DNA of 64,000 nucleotides from Streptomyces erythrochromogenes. Its GTDB lineage: Bacteria; Actinomycetota; Actinomycetes; Streptomycetales; Streptomycetaceae. Made by a program: the position numbers and the translations under genes. The notes beneath the pieces were generated by a model. The model did no database searches. It saw only the letters and a list, made by a program, of their open reading frames with translations, and had not been told where the DNA came from. Shown here in pieces: positions 45,074-53,505 of this stretch; the first letter of the stretch is position 1; every line of letters starts with the position of its first letter. The DNA is taken from assembly GCF_036170895.1 (NCBI RefSeq), contig NZ_CP108036.1, positions 3,348,001 to 3,412,000 of the forward strand, given 5' to 3'.

Positions 45074-45537
45074 AGGGCGAACCCCTCGCAGACCCACTCG
45101 GCGGCGTACTCGGCCAGCGTCGCGAACGCCACGTCCATCGCCTCTTCGGAGATCCCGTGGGCGACGGTGACGTGGGGGTGGTACGGGAAGGCCAGCTCGC
45201 GGCTGAGCGGCCCGGCGGGGTCGCGGACCTCGCCCTGGAGCCGGGTGCAGCCCTCGACGCCCTCGACGATCTGCACGAAGACGACCGGCGAGACGGGCCG
45301 GAAGGTTCCCGTCCCGCTCAGCCGCATCGGGAAGGCGGGGAAGGCGGCGGCGACCTCGGTGAGGTGGGCCCGGATCGCCGGGAGCCGGTCCGCCTCCACC
45401 TCGGTCGGCGGTACGAGGGTGACGTGCGTGGGGATGCCGTGCGCGGCAGCGTCCCCGAAGCCCGCGCGCAGCTCCTGGAGCTGGCTGCCGTACGGCTCCG
45501 GGACCGCGATCGAAACGCCGAGCGTTACGGTCCCCAC
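44932..45537 (-). CDS. 2'-5' RNA ligase-like (2H phosphoesterase) protein
   Basis: 201 residues. The two signature HxT motifs are HVT at 38-40 and HVT at 121-123 (HPHVTVAHG). Such proteins hydrolyse or ligate 2'-5' or cyclic phosphodiesters of RNA or ADP-ribose derivatives. GGAGAG lies ~4 nt before GTG 45537. It lies 97 nt downstream of trpS on the same strand and is probably co-transcribed, hinting at tRNA-related work. The C-terminus is rich in Gly/Ala/Pro. Confidence 0.88.
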   Translation of the reverse strand: MGTVTLGVSIAVPEPYGSQLQELRAGFGDAAAHGIPTHVTLVPPTEVEADRLPAIRAHLTEVAAAFPAFPMRLSGTGTFRPVSPVVFVQIVEGVEGCTRLQGEVRDPAGPLSRELAFPYHPHVTVAHGISEEAMDVAFATLAEYAAEWVCEGFALYEQGSDGVWRKLREYPFGSGPIGVPAQPGSPVDQTAEAAGATVRPS

Positions 45538-45634
45538 GTATCTCTCCTCTGCTGGACCCTGTGGACTCCTGCCGCCCCAGTGTGGGGCCAGGACCCCTCT
45601 TCGTGCCAGAGCCGTCTGTCCGTAGTTGCGTTCG

Positions 45635-46648
45635 TCAGTGCTTGGCGGGCAGCAGACCCAGGCGGTCGTACGCCTGCGCGAGCGTCTCCGCGGCGACCGC
45701 GCGGGCCTTCTCCGCGCCCTTGGCCAGGATGGAGTCCAGCGTCTCCGGGTCGTCCAGGTACTCCTGGGTGCGCTGCTTGAACGGTGTGACGAAATCGACC
45801 ATCACGGCGGCCAGGTCCGTCTTCAGCGCGCCGTAGCCCTTGCCGACGTACCGCTCCTCCAGGGCGGGGATCGACTCGCCCGTGAGGGTGGAGTAGATCG
45901 TGAGCAGGTTGCTGACGCCGGGCTTCTTCTCGGTGTCGAACCGGATCTCGGCCTCGATGTCGGTGACCGCGCTCTTGATCTTCTTCTCGGTGGTCTTGGC
46001 CTCGTCGAGGAGGTTGATCAGGCCCTTGGGCGACGACGCCGACTTCGACATCTTGATCGCCGGGTCCTGGAGGTCGTAGATCTTCGCGACCTCCTTGACG
46101 ATGTGCGCCTGCGGGAGGGTGAAGGTCCGGCCGAAGCGCTGGTTGAAGCGCTCGGCCAGGTCGCGGGTCAGCTCGATGTGCTGGCGCTGGTCCTCGCCGA
46201 CGGGGACGGCGTTCGCCTGGTAGAGCAGGATGTCGGCGACCTGGAGGATCGGGTACGTGAACAGGCCGACGCTGGCGCTGTTGACGCCGCCCTTGGCGGA
46301 CTTGTCCTTGAACTGGGTCATCCGGCTGGCCTCGCCGAAGCCGGTGATGCAGTTCATCACCCAGCCGAGCTGCGCGTGCTCGGGGACGTGGCTCTGGATG
46401 AAGAGCGTGCAGCGCTCGGGGTCCAGGCCGGCGGCCAGCAGCTGCGCGGCGGAGAGGCGGGTGTTCGCGCGCAGGTCCTTCGGATCCTGGGGCATGGTGA
46501 TCGCGTGCAGGTCGACGACCATGTAGAACGCGTCGTGCGTCTCCTGGAGGGCGACGTACTGGCGGATGGCTCCGAGGTAGTTCCCGAGGTGGAACGAACC
46601 GGAGGTGGGCTGGATGCCGGAGAGCGCGCGAGGACGATCAGAAGCCAT
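45635..46648 (-). CDS. trpS: Tryptophanyl-tRNA synthetase
   Basis: 337 residues, class I. HIGH-type motif HLGN at 20-23 and KMSKS at 199-203. It attaches Trp to its tRNA. Length and the [15 protein letters not shown] opening are typical of the bacterial short form. Streptomyces often carries more than one trpS, some giving indolmycin or chuangxinmycin resistance; this copy looks like the standard type with no special motif. Likely followed by the RNA-ligase-like gene in the same transcript. Confidence 0.97.
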   Translation of the reverse strand: MASDRPRALSGIQPTSGSFHLGNYLGAIRQYVALQETHDAFYMVVDLHAITMPQDPKDLRANTRLSAAQLLAAGLDPERCTLFIQSHVPEHAQLGWVMNCITGFGEASRMTQFKDKSAKGGVNSASVGLFTYPILQVADILLYQANAVPVGEDQRQHIELTRDLAERFNQRFGRTFTLPQAHIVKEVAKIYDLQDPAIKMSKSASSPKGLINLLDEAKTTEKKIKSAVTDIEAEIRFDTEKKPGVSNLLTIYSTLTGESIPALEERYVGKGYGALKTDLAAVMVDFVTPFKQRTQEYLDDPETLDSILAKGAEKARAVAAETLAQAYDRLGLLPAKH

Positions 46649-46713
46649 GGCCCCATTCTCTCAGGTGCGCGGCGGGCTCGTGCCCGCTGTCGGCCGGTTT
46701 CGTCCGCCGCGCG

Positions 46714-46748
46714 ACGCCGGCGGGGCTGCGTTCCAGCCCCGCCGGCGT
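46714..46748. terminator. Terminator after glyA, inside repeat copy 1
   Basis: A perfect 15-bp stem (ACGCCGGCGGGGCTG / CAGCCCCGCCGGCGT, 5-nt loop) about 50 nt after the glyA stop. Its right arm is part of the dispersed repeat. Confidence 0.75.
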
Positions 46749-46781
46749 GTGAGGCGCGGGGGTCCGGGGGCGGAGCCCCGG
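46733..46781. repeat. Dispersed intergenic repeat, copy 1
   Basis: CCAGCCCCGCCGGCG then TGAGGCGCGGG, then TCCGGGG...CGGAGCCCCGG. Nearly the same element is at 51984-52029 and a diverged one at 61034-61083. Here it supplies the glyA terminator. Confidence 0.75.
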
Positions 46782-46797
46782 CAGCGGTGCCGCGGGG

Positions 46798-48066
46798 CTA
46801 CGACAGCGGCAGGCCCGGGGCCGGGAAGGCGGCCATCAGGTCCCGCACCTCCGCACGGATCGCGCCGAGGGCCCGCTCGTCTCCCTTCGCGGCGGCGTCC
46901 ACCGCGCGCGAGATCCAGTCCGCCACCACCGGCATGTGCTCCGCGGACAGCCCACGCGACGTCAGCGACGGCGTACCGATCCGCACCCCAGAGGGATCGA
47001 ACGGCTTGCGCGGGTCGAACGGGACCGTGTTGTAGTTCACGACGATCCCCGCCCGGTCCAGGGCCTTGGCCGCGACCTTGCCCGGCACGTCCTTGCCCGT
47101 CAGGTCGATCAGGATCAGGTGGTTGTCCGTACCGCCCGAGACCAGGTCGAAGCCCCGCTCCAGCAGCGCCGCGGCGAGCGCCTTGGCATTGGCGACGACC
47201 GCGTGCGCGTACCGGACGAAGGACGGCTGCGCCGCCTCGTGCAGCGCCACCGCGATGCCGGCTGTCGTCTGGTTGTGCGGACCGCCCTGCAGGCCGGGGA
47301 AGACGGCCTTGTCGATCGCCTTCGCGTGCTCCTCGCGGCACATCAGCATCGCGCCGCGCGGACCGCGCAGGGTCTTGTGCGTCGTGGTGGAGATGACGTC
47401 CACGTGCCCCGCCGGGGACGGGTGCGCGCCGCCCGCGATCAGGCCGGCGATGTGGGCGACGTCCGCGACCAGGACCGAGCCCGCCTCGCGCGCGATCTCC
47501 GAGAAGGCGGCGAAGTCGATGGTCCTCGGCAGGGCGGTGCCGCCGCAGAAGATCAGCTTGGGCCGCTCGGCGAGGGCCAGCTCGCGCACCGCGTCGTAGT
47601 CGATCAGGCCGGTGTCGGCACGGACGCCGTACTGCACGCCGCGGAACCACGAGCCCGTCGCCGAGACGCCCCAACCGTGCGTCAGGTGGCCTCCCATCGG
47701 CAGGGCCATGCCCATGACCGTGTCGCCGGGCTGCGCGAAGGCCAGGTAGACGGCCAGGTTGGCCGGCGAGCCGGAGTACGGCTGCACGTTGGCGTGGTCC
47801 ACGCCGAACAGGCCCTTGGCCCGCTCGACCGCCAGGGCCTCGACCCGGTCGATGTTCTGCTGGCCCTCGTAGTAGCGGCGGCCGGGGTAGCCCTCGCTGT
47901 ACTTGTTCTGCAGCACGGTGCCTGAGGCTTCGAGAACGGCCGCGGACACGTAGTTCTCGCTGGGGATCAGGCGCAGGGTCTCCGCCTGGAGGACTTCCTC
48001 CGCGGCGACGTAGGACGCCAGGTCGGGGTCGGTCGCGGACAGGGCGGGATGGCGGCTCGCGGACAC
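46798..48066 (-). CDS. glyA: Serine hydroxymethyltransferase
   Basis: 422 residues. PLP lysine Lys231 in TTTHKTLRGPRG; LIPSENYVS and NKYSEGYPGRRYYEGQQ are substrate and tetrahydrofolate regions. It converts serine and THF to glycine and methylene-THF, feeding purine and methionine synthesis. GGAGGAG lies 6 nt before GTG 48066. The 5' leader carries a ZTP riboswitch candidate, so it probably responds to a shortage of folate one-carbon units. It is divergent from rocD. Confidence 0.97.
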   Translation of the reverse strand: MSASRHPALSATDPDLASYVAAEEVLQAETLRLIPSENYVSAAVLEASGTVLQNKYSEGYPGRRYYEGQQNIDRVEALAVERAKGLFGVDHANVQPYSGSPANLAVYLAFAQPGDTVMGMALPMGGHLTHGWGVSATGSWFRGVQYGVRADTGLIDYDAVRELALAERPKLIFCGGTALPRTIDFAAFSEIAREAGSVLVADVAHIAGLIAGGAHPSPAGHVDVISTTTHKTLRGPRGAMLMCREEHAKAIDKAVFPGLQGGPHNQTTAGIAVALHEAAQPSFVRYAHAVVANAKALAAALLERGFDLVSGGTDNHLILIDLTGKDVPGKVAAKALDRAGIVVNYNTVPFDPRKPFDPSGVRIGTPSLTSRGLSAEHMPVVADWISRAVDAAAKGDERALGAIRAEVRDLMAAFPAPGLPLS

Positions 48067-48105
48067 GGCGGGCTCCTCCGGGGTCGATGTGATCGGTACC
48101 CCGCG

Positions 48106-48190
48106 AGGCCCAGGCGAGCGGCCCTGTATGCGGTCGAGCGCGCACGACTCCCCCGGAGTTGGTTCTCCGTACGCCAGTCGCCGTGCGTAC
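48106..48190 (-). promoter_or_regulatory. ZTP (pfl-type) riboswitch candidate upstream of glyA
   Basis: In the minus-strand leader, GGCGACTGGCG (48182-48172), a hairpin with GGAG..CTCC followed by GGGGAGTCG, and then CCGCTCGCCTGGGC (about 48121-48108) are in order. This matches the known ZTP aptamer: conserved GACUGGCG 5' block, a hairpin/internal loop, and the 3' CCGCCUGGGC block. Known members control glyA and folD genes in actinobacteria. Confidence 0.75.
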
Positions 48191-48309
48191 CGAACACCTT
48201 AGCGGGCGCGCCGCGGAACAGGTTTCTGCGTCCGGGATACGAGCGACGATAAGAAGGTGACGCCACCCTCGTCACCGCTTCACCGGCCAGACGGACGATC
48301 GGAGACCCC

Positions 48310-49515
48310 GTGTCGACAACAGCTGATGCCATCCGCTCCGCCGACGCGCACAGCGCGCACAACTACCACCCGCTGCCCGTCGTCGTCGCGTCCGCGGAAG
48401 GCGCGTGGATGACCGACGTGGAGGGCCGCAGATACCTCGACATGCTCGCCGGGTACTCCGCGCTCAACTTCGGGCACGGCAACCGCCGTCTGATCGACGC
48501 CGCGCGGGACCAGCTGGAGCGGGTCACGCTCACCTCGCGCGCCTTCCACCACGACCGGTTCGCCGACTTCTGCACCGAACTCGCCGCGCTGTGCGGCAAG
48601 GAGATGGTGCTCCCCATGAACACCGGTGCGGAGGCCGTGGAGACGGCGGTGAAGACCGCCCGCAAGTGGGGCTACGAGGTCAAGGGCGTCCCGGACGGGC
48701 ACGCCAAGATCGTGGTGGCCGCCGACAACTTCCACGGCCGGACCACGACGATCGTCTCCTTCTCGACGGACCACGACGCCCGCGACCACTTCGGCCCGTA
48801 CACGCCGGGCTTCGAGATCGTCCCGTACGGGGACCTCACCGCGCTGTCGCACGCCGTCACCGAGAACACCGTGGCCGTGCTGCTGGAGCCGATCCAGGGC
48901 GAGGCGGGGGTGCTGGTGCCGCCCGCCGGTTACCTGACCGGCGTACGGGAGCTGACCCGCGAGCGGAACGTCCTCTTCATGGCCGACGAGATCCAGTCGG
49001 GGCTCGGCCGGACCGGCCGGACCTTCGCCTGTGAGCACGAGGGGGTCGTCCCGGACGTCTACATCCTCGGCAAGGCGCTCGGCGGCGGTGTGGTTCCGGT
49101 GTCGGCGGTGGTCGCCGACCGGGACGTGCTGGGCGTCTTCGGGCCCGGCCAGCACGGGTCCACCTTCGGCGGGAACCCGCTCGCGTGCGCCGTCGCCCTG
49201 GAGGTGATCGCGATGCTGCGGACCGGCGAGTTCCAGCAGCGGGCCACGGAACTGGGCGACCACCTCCACCACGAGCTGAACCTGCTCGTCGGCGGGGGCG
49301 CCGTGACCGCGGTCCGCGGCCGCGGGCTGTGGGCGGGCGTCGACATCGACCCCTCCCGCGGGACGGGCCGGGAGATCTCCGAGAAGCTGATGGAGCTCGG
49401 GGTGCTGGTGAAGGACACCCACGGCTCGACGATCCGGATCGCCCCGCCGCTGGTGATCACCAAGGAGGACCTGGACTGGGGCCTGGACCAACTCCGGTCG
49501 GTGCTCGGCGCGTAG
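48310..49515 (+). CDS. rocD: Ornithine aminotransferase
   Basis: 401 residues, class III PLP aminotransferase. PLP Lys255 in ILGKALGGG, Asp226 in ADEIQSG, and the NTGAEAVETAVK and FHGRTTTIVSFS motifs. It converts ornithine and 2-oxoglutarate to glutamate-semialdehyde and glutamate, an arginine/proline catabolic step. GGAG before GTG 48310. No other arginine genes are adjacent. The stop codon sits in the loop of its own terminator. Confidence 0.94.
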   Translation: MSTTADAIRSADAHSAHNYHPLPVVVASAEGAWMTDVEGRRYLDMLAGYSALNFGHGNRRLIDAARDQLERVTLTSRAFHHDRFADFCTELAALCGKEMVLPMNTGAEAVETAVKTARKWGYEVKGVPDGHAKIVVAADNFHGRTTTIVSFSTDHDARDHFGPYTPGFEIVPYGDLTALSHAVTENTVAVLLEPIQGEAGVLVPPAGYLTGVRELTRERNVLFMADEIQSGLGRTGRTFACEHEGVVPDVYILGKALGGGVVPVSAVVADRDVLGVFGPGQHGSTFGGNPLACAVALEVIAMLRTGEFQQRATELGDHLHHELNLLVGGGAVTAVRGRGLWAGVDIDPSRGTGREISEKLMELGVLVKDTHGSTIRIAPPLVITKEDLDWGLDQLRSVLGA

Positions 49516-49534
49516 GACGCGCCGAGCACCGACC
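49496..49534. terminator. Terminator overlapping rocD stop codon
   Basis: An 18-bp perfect stem (GGTCGGTGCTCGGCGCGT and its complement) with loop AGG that includes part of the TAG stop. It also faces the convergent gene at 49538, so it is probably bidirectional. Confidence 0.8.
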
Positions 49535-49537
49535 GAG

Positions 49538-50740
49538 CTAGAGGATGACGTGGGGCAGGAAGCGGGCGTACTCGTCCGTGACCGGCCCCGCCGATTCGCG
49601 GATGCCGAGCCCCGCCGCCTCGTCCTCGACGACCCACGCGCCGAGCACCACCCGGTTGCCGTCGAAGTCGGGCAGCGGGGCCAGTCCCTGGAAGCAGTAC
49701 CGCTCCCCCGGCTCCGGTACGAACGGCTCGCCGTCCGGGCCCGGCCCGTGCAGGGTGACGCCCGCGCCCTCGCGGCCGAGGAGGGGCTTGGCCACGTAGC
49801 CGGCCGATCCGGGCCCGGCCAGCTCGCGCGGACCGTCGAGGTAGGCGGGCAGCAGGTTCGGGTGCTCCGGGAAGAGCTCCCACAGGATGGCGAGCAGCGC
49901 CTTGTTGGAGAGCAGCATCTTCCACAGCGGCTCGATCCAGCAGGTGGTGCCGGAGCCGCCGCCGTGGTCGTAGGTGCCGAGGACCTGCGGGCCGAACTCG
50001 TCCGTGGCCAGCCACTCCCACGGGTAGAGCTTGAAGCAGCTGCGGATGAAGCGCAGCTTCTCGTCGACGAACCGGCCGGACAGGCTGTCCCAGCCGATCT
50101 GCTCCACCGACAGGGCGTGCGTCTCCAGGCCGGCCTGGTCGGCGGTCTCCTGGAGGTAGGCGACCGTCATCAGGTCCTCGCCGAGCTCGTCGGTCTCGGA
50201 GTGCGCGAAGTGCAGCGGGCCGGGCGCCAGCAGCTCCGCCTGGCGGCGCCAGGCGTCGACGAGGCGCTCGTGGAGGGAGTTCCACTGGTCGGCGCCGGGG
50301 AACCGCTCCTCCATCCAGAACCACTGCGGGCTGGCCGCCTCCACCAGGGAGGTGGGGGTGTCGGCGTTGTACTCCAGCATCTTGGCCGGGCTGCCGGTGC
50401 CGTCGTAGCGCAGGTCGAACCGGCCGTAGAGGGAGGGCTGCTCGGCACGGCGGCGCCATGACTCGGCGATCAGCGCGGCGAGCTTGGGGTCCGTGATGCC
50501 GAGGTCGGCGAAGCGGTCGTGCTCGACGATGTGCGCGGCAGCGGCCAGGCACATGGCGTGCAGTTCCTCGACGACGTTCTCCAGCGCCTCGACCTCGGGG
50601 AGGGTGAAGGAGTAGTAGGCGCTCTCGTCCCAGTAGGGGCGCAGCGAGTCGTCGGGGTAGCGGGTGAGGGGGTAGATCAGCCCCTGCTCCTCGACGGTCT
50701 TCTGCCAGCCGGGCCGGGGCTCGATGGTGTGCCGCTGCAT
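49538..50740 (-). CDS. Glutathionylspermidine-synthase-like ATP-grasp protein
   Basis: 400 residues, PF03738 type. Opens PRPGWQKTVEEQGLIYPLTRYPDDSLRPYWDESAYYSFT; later GRFDLRYDGTGSPAKMLEYNADTPTSLVEA and YVAKPLLGREGAGVTLHGPG are the ATP-grasp nucleotide/substrate loops. It lacks the N-terminal amidase of E. coli Gsp, like YgiC/YjfC proteins of unknown substrate. ATG 50740 starts 7 nt after the lipoprotein gene stop, so the two are co-translated. It likely ligates an amine to a carboxylate on a peptide or thiol. Confidence 0.88.
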   Translation of the reverse strand: MQRHTIEPRPGWQKTVEEQGLIYPLTRYPDDSLRPYWDESAYYSFTLPEVEALENVVEELHAMCLAAAAHIVEHDRFADLGITDPKLAALIAESWRRRAEQPSLYGRFDLRYDGTGSPAKMLEYNADTPTSLVEAASPQWFWMEERFPGADQWNSLHERLVDAWRRQAELLAPGPLHFAHSETDELGEDLMTVAYLQETADQAGLETHALSVEQIGWDSLSGRFVDEKLRFIRSCFKLYPWEWLATDEFGPQVLGTYDHGGGSGTTCWIEPLWKMLLSNKALLAILWELFPEHPNLLPAYLDGPRELAGPGSAGYVAKPLLGREGAGVTLHGPGPDGEPFVPEPGERYCFQGLAPLPDFDGNRVVLGAWVVEDEAAGLGIRESAGPVTDEYARFLPHVIL

Positions 50741-50747
50741 CGTGTGA

Positions 50748-51044
50748 TCAGCCGCCGCTGGAGCTGGAGTGGCCGCCGATGCCGCCGCGGGTGACCGCGG
50801 ACTTGTCAAAGCTGCCGCCGGTGACCTTGCCGTTGTTGACGTGGCCGCCGTAGTAGTAGGCGCCGGTTCCGCCGGTCTTGCACTCCTTGCTGTTCAGGTG
50901 GTCCAGCGTGGAGCGGGACGCGCAGCGGCGGTCCGGCTCGTCGCTGCTGCCGCAGGCCACGAGGGTGGCCGCGAGCAGGCCCATGCCTCCGAGGGCGACG
51001 GCGCCGGAGCGCATACGGCGCTGGTTGGTGCTGCTGATGTCCAT
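50748..51044 (-). CDS. Small lipoprotein paired with GspS-like enzyme
   Basis: 98 residues. A signal peptide with lipobox (LLAATLVAC, Cys31) is followed by a short Ser/Gly/His-rich mature region ending GHSSSSGG, with GGTGAYYYGGHVNNGKVTGGSF in the middle and two Cys (DRRCAS, KECKTG). It lies directly before the GspS-like gene, comparable with the YgiB/YgiC pairing in enterobacteria. The Gly/Tyr-rich tail could be the substrate of the partner enzyme (inference). Confidence 0.75.
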   Translation of the reverse strand: MDISSTNQRRMRSGAVALGGMGLLAATLVACGSSDEPDRRCASRSTLDHLNSKECKTGGTGAYYYGGHVNNGKVTGGSFDKSAVTRGGIGGHSSSSGG

Positions 51045-51148
51045 GTCTGCTGCTCCCCCTGGGGCCTGGCGTGCTCCCGACAGAGTAGAGCGGGCTCACC
51101 GGCCGATGGAATCCGGCCGCCGTGAGATCCGTGACCTAGAGTCAGTTC

Positions 51149-52003
51149 GTGCTGATTGGGATGATTTGCGCGCTGGGTGCGGCGGTGTGCTTCGGTACGG
51201 CGTCCGTTCTGCAGGCCGTCGCGACGCGGTCGGTGGAACCGGGCAGCGGGTCCGGGGTGGACGCGGCGCTGCTCCTGCGGGCCGCGCGGCAGTGGCGCTA
51301 CGTGCTGGGCCTCGGCCTGGACGGCGCCGGATTCGTCCTGCAGATCGTCGCGCTGCGGCACGTGCCCATCTACGTGGTCGGGGCCGCGCTGGCCGCCAGT
51401 CTGGCCGTGACGGCGGTGGTCGCGTCGCGGCTGATGGCGGTGCGGTTGTCCCGGGCGGAGTGGGGCGCGGTGGGCGTGGTGTGCCTGGGGCTGCTGATGC
51501 TGGGGCTCGCCTCGGGGGAGGAGGGCAGCGGGACGGGTTCCCTCGCGCTGAAGCTGGGGCTGCTGGGGGTGGCGGTACTGGTGCTGCTGGTCGGCGCGGT
51601 CGCGGGCGGCCTGCCGGACGGACCGCGGGCGCTGGTCCTCGGTCTGGGGTCGGGCACGGGCTTCGGCGTGGTGGAGGTCTCGGTGCGGCTCATCGACTCG
51701 GTGTGGGACTTCGGCAACCCCGCCCTGTACGCGCTCCTTCTGGGCGGGGCGGCGGGGTTCCTGCTCCTCACCTCGGCGCTGGCGCGGGGCTCGGTGACGG
51801 TCGCGACGGCGGGCCTGGTGCTCGGCGAGACGATCGGCCCGGCGGTGGTGGGCGTGGTCTGGCTCGGCGACCGCACCCGGGAGGGCCTGGCGTGGCTGGC
51901 GGTGACGGGCTTCGCGGTGGCGGTCGCCGGCTCCCTGGCCCTGTCCCGCTTCGGCGAACCGAAGTCGCCGCCGGGGCCGAACTCCAGCCCCGCCGGCGTT
52001 TGA
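51149..52003 (+). CDS. DMT/EamA-type membrane transporter
   Basis: 284 residues with nine or ten membrane helices (MICALGAAVCFGTASVLQAVATR onward), DMT-like, with EamA-type half repeats. GTG 51149 has no Shine-Dalgarno; -10 TAGAGT ends 6 nt before it, so it is likely leaderless. Its last ~8 codons and the stop lie inside the dispersed repeat (copy 2), meaning that element altered the C-terminus. Substrate unknown. Convergent with a MocR gene. Confidence 0.82.
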   Translation: MLIGMICALGAAVCFGTASVLQAVATRSVEPGSGSGVDAALLLRAARQWRYVLGLGLDGAGFVLQIVALRHVPIYVVGAALAASLAVTAVVASRLMAVRLSRAEWGAVGVVCLGLLMLGLASGEEGSGTGSLALKLGLLGVAVLVLLVGAVAGGLPDGPRALVLGLGSGTGFGVVEVSVRLIDSVWDFGNPALYALLLGGAAGFLLLTSALARGSVTVATAGLVLGETIGPAVVGVVWLGDRTREGLAWLAVTGFAVAVAGSLALSRFGEPKSPPGPNSSPAGV

Positions 52004-52029
52004 GGCGCGGGTCCGGGGCGGAGCCCCGG
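51984..52029. repeat. Dispersed intergenic repeat, copy 2
   Basis: Same element as at 46733: CCAGCCCCGCCGGCG, TTTGAGGCGCGGG, CCGGGGC-GGA-GCCCCGG. It starts within the DMT gene, supplying its last residues (SSPAGV) and stop. The last part forms a 7-bp hairpin. Confidence 0.8.
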
Positions 52030-52060
52030 GTCTTCCGGCCGCGCCGGGCACACCGCAGGA

Positions 52061-53458
52061 TCACGGCAGCGAGGCGGCCAGCGCCGCGAGGGTCGGGGAC
52101 CAGGCGCTGTCCGACGGCGTCCCGTAGCCGACGACCAGCGCGTCCCGCGGCGCGAGCTCGGCCCGCGGGTGGCGGAAGGCGGACAGGCCGTGCAGGGCCA
52201 GGTCGTGCCAGGCCGCCGACTGCAGCACCGACCGCTCCGTGCCCGCCGGCAGGTCCAGCACCGCGTGCAGGCCCGCCGCGATCCCCGAGACCCCCGCCAC
52301 CCGACCGGCCACCGCTGCCACCAGCTCGTCCCGCCGCTGCCGGTAGCGCAGCCGCATCCCGCGCACGTGCCGGTCGTACGCCCCGGATTCGATGAACTCC
52401 GCCAGCGTCAGCTGGTCCAGCGTGCTGGAGGTCCAGTCCGTGTACCCCTTCGCGGCGGCCACCTCCTCCGGCAGGCCCGGCGGGAGCACCATCCAGCCCA
52501 TCCGCAGCCCCGGGGCGAGGGACTTGCTGGCGGTTCCGAGGTACACCACCCGGTCCGGGTCCAGTCCCTGCAGGGCTCCCACGGGCTGCCTGTCGTAACG
52601 GAACTCGCCGTCGTAGTCGTCCTCCAGGATCAGCCCGCCGGTGGACCGGGCCCAGTCGACCGCGGCCGCCCGGCGTGCCGGGGTCAGGGCCGCGCCCGTC
52701 GGGAACTGGTGGGCCGGGGTCAGCAGCACCGCGCCCGCCGCCGCGGTCAGCTCCCCCGTACGGGCCCCGTCGCCGTCCACCCCGAGCGGCCTGGTCCGCA
52801 GCCCGGCCCGCGCCAGCTCGTCCCGGTGGAAGTCCAGGCCGTACCCCTCCACGGCCACCTCCCGCACCCGTCGCGCCCGCAGCACCGCCGCGAGCAGTTT
52901 CAGCCCGTGCAGGAACCCCGCGCACAGCACGATCCGGTCCGGGTCGGCGTACACCCCGCGCGCCCGCGCCAGGTACCCCGCCAGCGCCTGCCGCAGCTCG
53001 ACGCGGCCGCGCCCGTCGGTGGCGTAGCCGAAGGCCTCGTTCGGTGCGGCGGTCAGCGCCCGCCGGGCAGCCGACAGCCAGGCCGCGCGGGGGAAGCCGC
53101 CCAGGTCGGGGGTGCCGGGGATCAGGCTGTACGCGGGCCCACCGCGCGCGGGACGCCGTACGGGGGCGGCGGCCGCGGGGCGGCGCGGGCGCGCCCGCTC
53201 GGCGACCCGGGTGCCGGAGCCCTGCCGGGCCGTGAGCCAGCCCTCGGCGACGAGCTCGGCGTACGCCTCGGCGACCGTGTTCCTGGCGATGCCCAGGTCG
53301 GCCGCGAGGGTGCGGGACGACGGGAGCCGGGTGCCGGCCGCCAGCCGCCCGCTGCGCGCGGCCTCGCGCAGGGCCTCGGTGAGCCCGGCCCGCAGGCCGC
53401 GCCCGGCGGAGAGGTCCAGATGCAGGTCGGCACCGAAAGTGGCCCAGGAATCCGTCAT
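52061..53458 (-). CDS. MocR-type GntR/aminotransferase-fusion regulator
   Basis: 465 residues. A GntR winged helix at ~15-85 (LPSSRTLAADLGIARNTVAEAYAELVAEGWL) is joined by an Arg/Pro/Ala linker to a PLP aminotransferase fold (110-465) with Lys312 in GTASKSLAPGLR and DDYDGEFRY at ~280. Regulators of this kind often respond to PLP or an amine and bind operators with TGGWCCA-like cores. It is divergent from an AhpD-like gene; TATGGACCATA sits between them. It probably regulates itself or that gene. Confidence 0.92.
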   Translation of the reverse strand: MTDSWATFGADLHLDLSAGRGLRAGLTEALREAARSGRLAAGTRLPSSRTLAADLGIARNTVAEAYAELVAEGWLTARQGSGTRVAERARPRRPAAAAPVRRPARGGPAYSLIPGTPDLGGFPRAAWLSAARRALTAAPNEAFGYATDGRGRVELRQALAGYLARARGVYADPDRIVLCAGFLHGLKLLAAVLRARRVREVAVEGYGLDFHRDELARAGLRTRPLGVDGDGARTGELTAAAGAVLLTPAHQFPTGAALTPARRAAAVDWARSTGGLILEDDYDGEFRYDRQPVGALQGLDPDRVVYLGTASKSLAPGLRMGWMVLPPGLPEEVAAAKGYTDWTSSTLDQLTLAEFIESGAYDRHVRGMRLRYRQRRDELVAAVAGRVAGVSGIAAGLHAVLDLPAGTERSVLQSAAWHDLALHGLSAFRHPRAELAPRDALVVGYGTPSDSAWSPTLAALAASLP

Positions 53459-53461
53459 GAA

Positions 53462-53472
53462 TATGGACCATA
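53462..53472. promoter_or_regulatory. MocR-type operator candidate
   Basis: TATGG-A-CCATA, a perfect odd inverted repeat in the 47-bp divergent gap, 4 nt upstream of the MocR start and about 20 nt upstream of the AhpD gene's -10. Confidence 0.5.
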
Positions 53473-53505
53473 CCGGCGGGCCGCCTGCCTCCTACGGTGG
53501 AACGC

